From: Actinacidiphila paucisporea
Lineage (GTDB): Bacteria > Actinomycetota > Actinomycetes > Streptomycetales > Streptomycetaceae
Assembly: GCF_900142575.1 (NCBI RefSeq)
Contig: NZ_FRBI01000044.1
Span: 1-38,405, forward strand
Length of the DNA stretch: 38,405 bases
Direction: 5' to 3'
Position numbers and translations under genes: made by a program
Notes under the pieces: model-generated
The model's database searches: none
The model's input: the letters and a program-made list of their open reading frames with translations, nothing else
Told to the model about the DNA's origin: nothing
Shown here: positions 33,982 to 38,405 of the stretch, in pieces
How positions within the stretch are numbered: the stretch's first letter is position 1
Layout of the letters: each line of letters opens with the position of its first letter

Positions 33982-34328
33982 AGGCTGCAGTCCGTCATTT
34001 CATCAGCCCGGATATTGACCTTTCCGACTTCAATCCGGCTGACCCACGAGATTTCTCCTTCTTGTTGCAGGCATTGATCGGGCCCGTAGATTCGGAGGGA
34101 GAGGAGTCACTCCAATTCGTCGTGTGCACTCCGCGACACTTGGAGCGGCGCCTTGAGTCCGAGGATGTCATCATGGGCAGATCGCTCGTGATCGTCAACT
34201 CAACAGACGTACAGCACATTTTGAGAGTTCTCACGACACGCATTGAGCGGAGCGAAGCGGAAACGTGGTCAAAGCTCACCGCCCACCTTGCACGGTTGGG
34301 CATCGCAGAATTTGAGGACTACCTGTAG
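33978..34328 (+). CDS. Imm8-family immunity protein for RHS protein 2
   Basis: 116 residues from GTG 33978, which overlaps the toxin stop by four bases (GTGA), so toxin and antidote are made together. The sequence shows the Imm8 layout: FISPDIDLSDFNPADPRDF, then FLLQALIGPVDSEGEES, the hallmark FVVCTPRHLE, a central region SLVIVNSTDVQHIL, and an end LARLGIAEFEDYL. It is expected to bind and block the C-terminal toxin domain in the cytoplasm, protecting the producer and its kin. An upstream ATG at 33915 in the same frame would start inside the toxin gene and read as noise, so it is rejected. A strong terminator follows 43 bases later. Confidence 0.85.
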   Translation: MKAAVRHFISPDIDLSDFNPADPRDFSFLLQALIGPVDSEGEESLQFVVCTPRHLERRLESEDVIMGRSLVIVNSTDVQHILRVLTTRIERSEAETWSKLTAHLARLGIAEFEDYL

Positions 34329-34371
34329 AAATTCCGAACTTCGATAGGGTGGCGTAGAAACGCGGCCTTAC

Positions 34372-34408
34372 GCTGGGGTTTGCGCAATAAGCATGCGCAA
34401 ACCCCAGC
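34372..34408 (+). terminator. Terminator of the RHS 2/Imm8 operon
   Basis: A perfect 15-bp stem: GCTGGGGTTTGCGCA (34372-34386) with TGCGCAAACCCCAGC (34394-34408) and the loop ATAAGCA. It begins 43 bases after the immunity-gene stop and closes the toxin operon. Confidence 0.85.
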
Positions 34409-34967
34409 ATTTGCGTTCCCACCTCGACTTTTGACTACCCATCGCCTGAGACCTTCCATGACCTAATTTGGCGAGCCAGAAAATCAAAGTGCAAAAGCTC
34501 ACTCAACTCGGTCTCGTAGCCACGGGCGGAGAACCGCACACGGAATCTCTCCAGGCGATAGAGATGTGCACGCCGCTGCCACTACAAACGGCGCGGGCAC
34601 ACGTTCGTGCGACCTCCCCGCGAGACCGCCTCCGGCCCCGCAGCCGCCCGGCTACACTCACCGCCACCAGGCCGCTGACCAGGACATACGGAGAACTCTC
34701 ACTGGAGTATTAGCCCCGGCGACATGGCCTTCGTCGAGGCGCTGGCATGGTTCGCACCACGCCGGCACCTGGGGAGTCCTGTCCGGACATCCGATCGTGA
34801 GTTCCGTGTTAGCCCCACGGAGCATCGGGGGCTCCCTCGCAGTCCACCCCTTGTGGCCACCGCGGGCCTTGCGCGGTTGGCGGGAGGGCAGCTCCAGAAA
34901 TCCGGTTCGCGGGTACCCCCGCACTTTGCCGGGAGTCCCCTGGCACTCTTGTCGTTGGTGCGCGCCG
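34409..34967. other. Gene-free stretch
   Basis: I see no gene, RNA or repeat I can support. Open frames on both strands are short and rich in Arg, Pro and Ser, as expected for non-coding high-GC DNA. It lies between the toxin-operon terminator and the end of a minus-strand gene, so it may be scar sequence from earlier insertions. Confidence 0.35.
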
Positions 34968-35495
34968 TCAGCCGGTCAGTGCCTTGACTTCCCTGTCCAC
35001 GGAGGCGGCAGCAGGGGTCAGGTCCCCATCGAGCGAGTCCAGAATCAGTCCAAAGGCGGTCTGCGGGTAGTACTCGCGCCCGTGCAGTGGCCGGTGGCCT
35101 GCCTCCTTTAGGCGCGCCAACATCCCCTTCTCCGCCTCCCGGGCGACCCCCTCGGGAAGGCCAGTGAAGAGCCGGTGTCGAGTGTTGTAGCCATCGCGGG
35201 CGTGCCGCGAGAGCCGGATCTCTCCGTCCCCGTTGGTGATGCCGAACTTCACCCCCGGCTTGCCGGTCACCCGGTCTGTGCCCGTCACGACGTAGAACAC
35301 ATCCTTCTGTCTGGCGTCCCCGACTCGGGCGGCTCGGACGGCGGCCTTTCGCTCGGCAGCAACGGCGCGTGCTTCCTGCGCCTTGATTTGGGCGTCCTGT
35401 TCGGCTTTGCGTCTTTGTGTGGCCGCCTCGCGCTCGGCCTGCTCCGCAGCCTCGCGCTCAGTGCGGAGGGAGGGTTCACGCCAGGGCTTGATCAA
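34968..35495 (-). CDS. GIY-YIG/T5orf172-like protein, N-terminus removed by the ISAs1-family element
   Basis: About 170 residues remain. First comes a charged coiled-coil (REAAEQAEREAATQRRKAEQ and on to about residue 55), then a compact domain with DVFYVVTGTDRVTGKPGVKF, ITNGDGEIRLSRHARDGY and LHGREYYPQTAFGLIL. The YVV...KFGIT...R..H pattern fits the GIY-YIG-like T5orf172 group, small nuclease-fold domains with frequent phage or mobile-element links. The open frame begins with TTG inside the left inverted repeat of the ISAs1 element (35481-35500), so the true start has been displaced. Probably not functional unless a new start is used. Confidence 0.6.
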   Translation of the reverse strand: MIKPWREPSLRTEREAAEQAEREAATQRRKAEQDAQIKAQEARAVAAERKAAVRAARVGDARQKDVFYVVTGTDRVTGKPGVKFGITNGDGEIRLSRHARDGYNTRHRLFTGLPEGVAREAEKGMLARLKEAGHRPLHGREYYPQTAFGLILDSLDGDLTPAAASVDREVKALTG

Positions 35496-36832
35496 GTTCC
35501 TTGGGGTTCCGGGTTGTTGGTGATGCCCAGGAGTGGGAGCGCTCGCTCTGGTTGGTCGCGGATCGCCCGTGTGGTCTTGGCGATGTTGTTGGCACCGAGG
35601 GTTTTCAGCAGGCCGATGGCGAGGTTGCGGAAGGTCGCCATGGCGCGGGGTGCGGTTCCGGTGTGGACGGTGGAGGCGTCCTCGGCGAAGGTGACGTCTC
35701 TGAGATGGTGCAGGGCCTCCACGGACCAGTGCCCTCGGACTGCGCCGGCCAGTTCGGCCGGGGCTGTCTGATGGGCGTCGAGGCTGGTGACGGCGTAGAC
35801 CGTCTCCCGTGTCTGCCGGTGGCCGGTCTGTGTGCGACGGCGGTGGACGCGGATGGCCAGTCGGGCGTGGGGGAAGGCGATGCCGCCGAGTTCGTCCGCG
35901 ATGCCGCAGGTCTTGATAGAGCGGGATTCACGGTGGCCGTGTCCCTTCGTGGTGGCGGTGTGCTGGACGGCGATGTCCTGCCAGGGCAGTGCGGCGAGTT
36001 GGCGGTGGGCGGTCGGCTGGTTGGTCTTGATCACTGCCAGGTAGTGGGCCTTCTTGATCTCGACCAGCCAGGCGACGTTCGCCTGGACCGAGTGCAGGGC
36101 GTCGAAGGTGACGAGGGTGCCGGTCAGGTCGAGGGGCTCGAGCAGGGGCCGGAAGTGGGTGGTCTCGTTCGTCTTCGCGCCGACCTCGGTCTGGGCGAGG
36201 GTCACGGCTCGGTGGTGGGTGACCGCGGAGAGCAGGTGCCTGCGCCTTGCGGCGAGGCGGGCCGAGCCCTTGAGTGCCTTGCCGTCGACGGCGATCACGG
36301 GCCGCTGCCCGGGACCGGACGGGCCGGGCGGCCTGGTGGCTGTGTGGTGCCGGTCGGCGAGGTAGGCGCCCACCGCTTGGTCCAGGGCGTCCCCGTCGAC
36401 GGCCTCCAGCACCCGGCCGATCGTGGTCCGTGACGGTGTGCGCCGCCAGCCGAGCGGATGACGGCGGATACCGATGACCACCAGCAGTGAGTTCGGGGCG
36501 CGCTCACCCCACTCGGCGAGTTCGTCGATGCTCCTCGCCCCGGAGACCGCCGCGCAGGCACACACCAGCAGGATCGCCGTCAGCGAGTACCAGCGGCCCC
36601 GCCTTGAGCGCGGATCGGGCACCGATTCGAGGAAGGTTCGCAGGTCAGCGACCTGATCAGCGTCAAGGAGACCCAACTTCGCCAGCACGGCGGGGATGGG
36701 AGAAGATACAGCGGCAGGCACGGGCAACCTCGTGATCATCAGGCTTAGACACCCAAATGATCACTCAGTCCGTGCCTGCTCTGCTGTCCGCCCCAACCAC
36801 CCGCACAACCACGGAACTTGCACGAGCCCTGG
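35481..36832 (-). mobile_element. ISAs1-family insertion sequence
   Basis: 1.35 kb with one transposase gene. The ends match: 35481-35500 (CCAGGGCTTGATCAAGTTCC) and the complement of 36813-36832 (CCAGGGCTCGTGCAAGTTCC), 17 of 20. No exact target duplication is visible, although short TTC/GC-rich similarities flank both ends. It truncates the GIY-YIG-like gene on one side and abuts the relaxase remnant on the other. Confidence 0.82.
35492..36739 (-). CDS. ISAs1-family transposase
   Basis: 415 residues with the family's N-terminal associated domain (LLDADQVADLRTFLESVPDP, GRWYSLTAILLVCACAAVSG) and the DDE domain: PVIAVDGKALKGS (first Asp), LVTFDALHSVQANV (second Asp), KKAHYLAVIKTNQPT, and the acidic end HWSVEALHHLRDVTFAED (Glu). 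Length is slightly above the usual 370-390. The gene is intact; it starts with ATG near the right end and stops inside the left inverted repeat, as often happens in this family. Confidence 0.94.
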   Translation of the reverse strand: MITRLPVPAAVSSPIPAVLAKLGLLDADQVADLRTFLESVPDPRSRRGRWYSLTAILLVCACAAVSGARSIDELAEWGERAPNSLLVVIGIRRHPLGWRRTPSRTTIGRVLEAVDGDALDQAVGAYLADRHHTATRPPGPSGPGQRPVIAVDGKALKGSARLAARRRHLLSAVTHHRAVTLAQTEVGAKTNETTHFRPLLEPLDLTGTLVTFDALHSVQANVAWLVEIKKAHYLAVIKTNQPTAHRQLAALPWQDIAVQHTATTKGHGHRESRSIKTCGIADELGGIAFPHARLAIRVHRRRTQTGHRQTRETVYAVTSLDAHQTAPAELAGAVRGHWSVEALHHLRDVTFAEDASTVHTGTAPRAMATFRNLAIGLLKTLGANNIAKTTRAIRDQPERALPLLGITNNPEPQGT

Positions 36833-37269
36833 GCGTTCGCGGCGTCGTGGAACTCCTTCGGCCGGGGCCGGCCGGTTTCCGGCGGCCTCCGTGCCGCCCG
36901 CGACTGGCGGCGGAGCTGGGACGGAAGTCGTCGACGCCCGGGTTCTGTTCATCCGGTGCCGAGCCCACGAGGGGCGAGGCGGGAAGGTCCGCCCGGCGCG
37001 GCAAGCCCTCGTCGACCGACCAGGAGAGCGCCGCGGAGCTGTACGAGCAGCTGGCGTTCGACGTCGCCGGCGACGCCGGGCAGGACCAGGAGCACGGCCA
37101 GGAGCAGGAGTTCGTCATCAGCCCGGGGTGGCAGGCACGGCTTGAGGAGCTCAAGCGCCGGGTCGGCGAGCTCGGGCGGGAGGCCCCGAAGCCGAAGGCG
37201 AAGAAGAAGGGCTGCGGCGGCACCGCGGGGGCACCGCCGCAGCGGCCCGGCTACCGGCCGCGCCGCTGA
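36833..37269 (+). pseudogene. C-terminal remnant of a second MobF relaxase
   Basis: From about base 37005 the frame reads GKPSSTDQESAAELYEQLAF, then LEELKRRVGELGREAPK and PPQRPGYRPRR, matching the end of the relaxase at 3455-3722 (GKPSPQDQESAVAVYEQLQF; LEELQRRIGELARE; RPGYLPHR). Between the IS end at 36832 and 37005 no relaxase core is seen. So only about 85 residues of tail persist. It is divergent from the first copy (different linker residues), so it is not a recent duplication, and it suggests a second element or an old homologous exchange. Confidence 0.75.
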
Positions 37270-37348
37270 GGCCGGCGCCTCATGCGCTGGCGAGGCCCGG
37301 TGTGCGCGGGTCTGGACGTGCTGCGGCGCCGGGGGGAAGGGTGGGCGG

Positions 37349-37741
37349 ATGAGCGATGAGGACAGCACGGATCGGCCGGACGCGGGTGCGCTGAGCGCGA
37401 TGTACCTGGAGACGCTGCGGCTGCGGATGGAGCCGGAGAAGTTCGGCGTCCTGGCCGATGCGCTGAAGGGGTTCAAGAAGGCGTCGGAGGCCGGCTTCGA
37501 CGGGACGGGATTCGACGTCAACGAAGAGCTGTTCACCGACGATGTGCGCCGCGAGCTCGCGACGGTCCTGACGATGGCGGCTACCGGCCGCACGGACCAC
37601 CAGGTCGTGGAGGTCGTGGAGGGGGATCCCAGCATGGGCTGCATGGTGGTGACGGCGGAGGTCGCGGACGACCCGGTGAAGCTGGCAGAGCTCCGCGCGC
37701 AGATGCTCCGCATGGTCGAAGAGGGCGACTTCCCGGAGTGA
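37349..37741 (+). CDS. Small acidic conserved hypothetical protein after the relaxase remnant
   Basis: 130 residues, soluble: MSDEDSTDRPDAGALSAMYL, a helical middle (MEPEKFGVLADALKGFKKAS, LFTDDVRRELATVLTM) and an acidic beta/helix end (GCMVVTAEVADDPVKLAELR). GGGGGAAGG lies about 10 bases upstream of ATG 37349, an excellent ribosome-binding site. It follows the relaxase-tail stop by 79 bases on the same strand, so it was probably the gene after the relaxase on the ancestral element; a transfer accessory role is possible but not shown. Confidence 0.75.
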   Translation: MSDEDSTDRPDAGALSAMYLETLRLRMEPEKFGVLADALKGFKKASEAGFDGTGFDVNEELFTDDVRRELATVLTMAATGRTDHQVVEVVEGDPSMGCMVVTAEVADDPVKLAELRAQMLRMVEEGDFPE

Positions 37742-37756
37742 CGGCGTCGGGCAGGC

Positions 37757-38260
37757 CTACGCCGCACTCCGCAGCGGCCGGTCCGGCCGGCACACCTCGC
37801 ACGCCGCGGCGTCGCGATCGAGGACGGTGCGGGCCTGCTCGGTGCTCGCCGGCCGGGCGAGGTCGCGAGCGGCGCGGCAGTCGCCGCGGTGCACGATGCG
37901 AGCGGGCCCCCGCTCCGGACCGAAGTAGACCTTCTCTTCGACCTTCCAGGCCGGGGTGACCCCGGGCCGCATCGTGGGGACGTGGTCGTAGGGCTGGCCG
38001 TCGACGGGCGTGCACAGGGCGGCGGGGGCGCGGAAGTCCACGGCGGCCGGGAGGGCCAGGAGCCGGCCGTGCTCGCTGCTCTGGTGGGGGACGTGAATCT
38101 GCAGGTCGTACCACCAGCCGTCCGGTTCCCTGACGCGGGCTTTGACCACGGCGTACAGGTGCTGGCCGTCGGGGAGGATCACGTCGACCAGCGGCCCGTC
38201 GGCCCGCGGCAGCCCAGCCGGCTGCCCCACGCCGTGCTCCTCGTCCTGGTCGCCGCTCAC
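37757..38260 (-). CDS. DUF6233-like hypothetical protein
   Basis: 167 residues. A hydrophilic start is followed by LPDGQHLYAVVKARVREPDG, WWYDLQIHVP, VDFRAPAALCTPVDGQPYDH, the conserved TMRPGVTPAWKVEEKVYFGP and, near the end, HRGDCRAARDL with ACEVCRPDRPL, a Cys/His set that could hold zinc. This pattern belongs to a family I know as DUF6233 in Streptomyces, often found on plasmids and integrative elements. Function unknown. It converges with the gene at 37349 (15-base gap) and its upstream side carries the repeats at 38273-38392. Confidence 0.8.
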   Translation of the reverse strand: MSGDQDEEHGVGQPAGLPRADGPLVDVILPDGQHLYAVVKARVREPDGWWYDLQIHVPHQSSEHGRLLALPAAVDFRAPAALCTPVDGQPYDHVPTMRPGVTPAWKVEEKVYFGPERGPARIVHRGDCRAARDLARPASTEQARTVLDRDAAACEVCRPDRPLRSAA

Positions 38261-38272
38261 CCCTCCAACCTA

Positions 38273-38392
38273 GTTCGATTCCCCGTTCGATTCCACGGGG
38301 GAACAGCCCCCGCCGCCCCATCCAGGCCGCGTTCCACGGACATCACTACCGACATCACTGACATCACTACCGCAGGTCAAGGCCGTGGAACG
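38273..38392. promoter_or_regulatory. Repeat-rich control-like region upstream of the DUF6233-like gene
   Basis: Two direct copies of GTTCGATTCC (38273-38282 and 38285-38294, 12 bases apart), then a perfect 10-bp inverted repeat CGTTCCACGG/CCGTGGAACG (38330-38339 with 38383-38392) enclosing three GACATCACT copies (38339, 38351, 38360), two of them extended by ACCG. Regular spacing and an enclosing palindrome fit an operator or small iteron cluster, but no regulator gene is in view. Confidence 0.5.
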
Positions 38393-38405
38393 GCGGAAAG
38401 CGGCG

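Noticed and set aside
38273..38300. tRNA 3' end or attachment site (GTTCGATTCC resembles a T-arm)
   Set aside because: The bases flanking TTCGATT do not form the 5-bp T-stem and no acceptor stem or anticodon arm is present.

Overview
The window is high-GC DNA from an actinomycete, most likely Streptomyces or a close relative. This is inferred from codon usage, a helicase-less MobF relaxase of the type seen on Streptomyces conjugative elements, a DUF6233-like protein, and the set of insertion sequences. It reads as accessory DNA: a mobilisation gene, then about 33 kb of insertion sequences, gene remnants and large secreted repeat proteins, then a second relaxase tail.

Layout. 1-1.6 kb: the end of one gene, a strong hairpin, a gene remnant and a possible HEPN/Abi-C-like protein. 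1.7-4.1 kb: hairpins that could be an oriT, the MobF relaxase, and a small membrane protein on the other strand. 4.1-6.5 kb: a non-coding block dense in hairpins, then an IS1380-family element. 6.8-13.1 kb: RHS protein 1 (Sec-type signal, DUF6531, YD repeats), frameshifted just before its core/toxin end, followed by a candidate immunity gene. 13.1-14.5 kb: an intact IS3-family element with clear inverted repeats. 14.5-18.4 kb: a secreted-style metzincin-like protein with a substituted zinc ligand, and fragments of a HEAT-repeat gene, an IS701-like transposase and others, bracketed by an 84%-identical 97-bp duplication. 18.4-20.3 kb: an IS256-family element whose inverted repeats also enclose a passenger gene. 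20.3-21.1 kb: remnants including a frameshifted IS5-like transposase. 21.1-27.2 kb: two exported repeat proteins on the minus strand (three-repeat surface protein; DNRLRE/FG-GAP-like protein). 27.5-34.3 kb, divergent from these: intact RHS protein 2 (2169 aa) with an Imm8-family immunity gene overlapping its stop, ending in a perfect 15-bp hairpin. 35.0-36.8 kb: an ISAs1-family element that cuts a GIY-YIG/T5orf172-like gene. 36.8-38.4 kb: a second relaxase C-terminus, a small conserved protein, a DUF6233-like protein and a repeat-rich possible control region.

How it fits together. RHS protein 2 and its Imm8 partner look like a working polymorphic toxin/immunity module; the divergently transcribed FG-GAP-like protein is probably its co-exported companion. 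RHS protein 1 looks like an older relative whose toxin tail is now out of frame. The relaxase at one end and the relaxase tail at the other suggest that two related conjugative or mobilisable elements, or one that duplicated or recombined, deposited the cargo between them. Many of the IS insertions sit at gene breakpoints.
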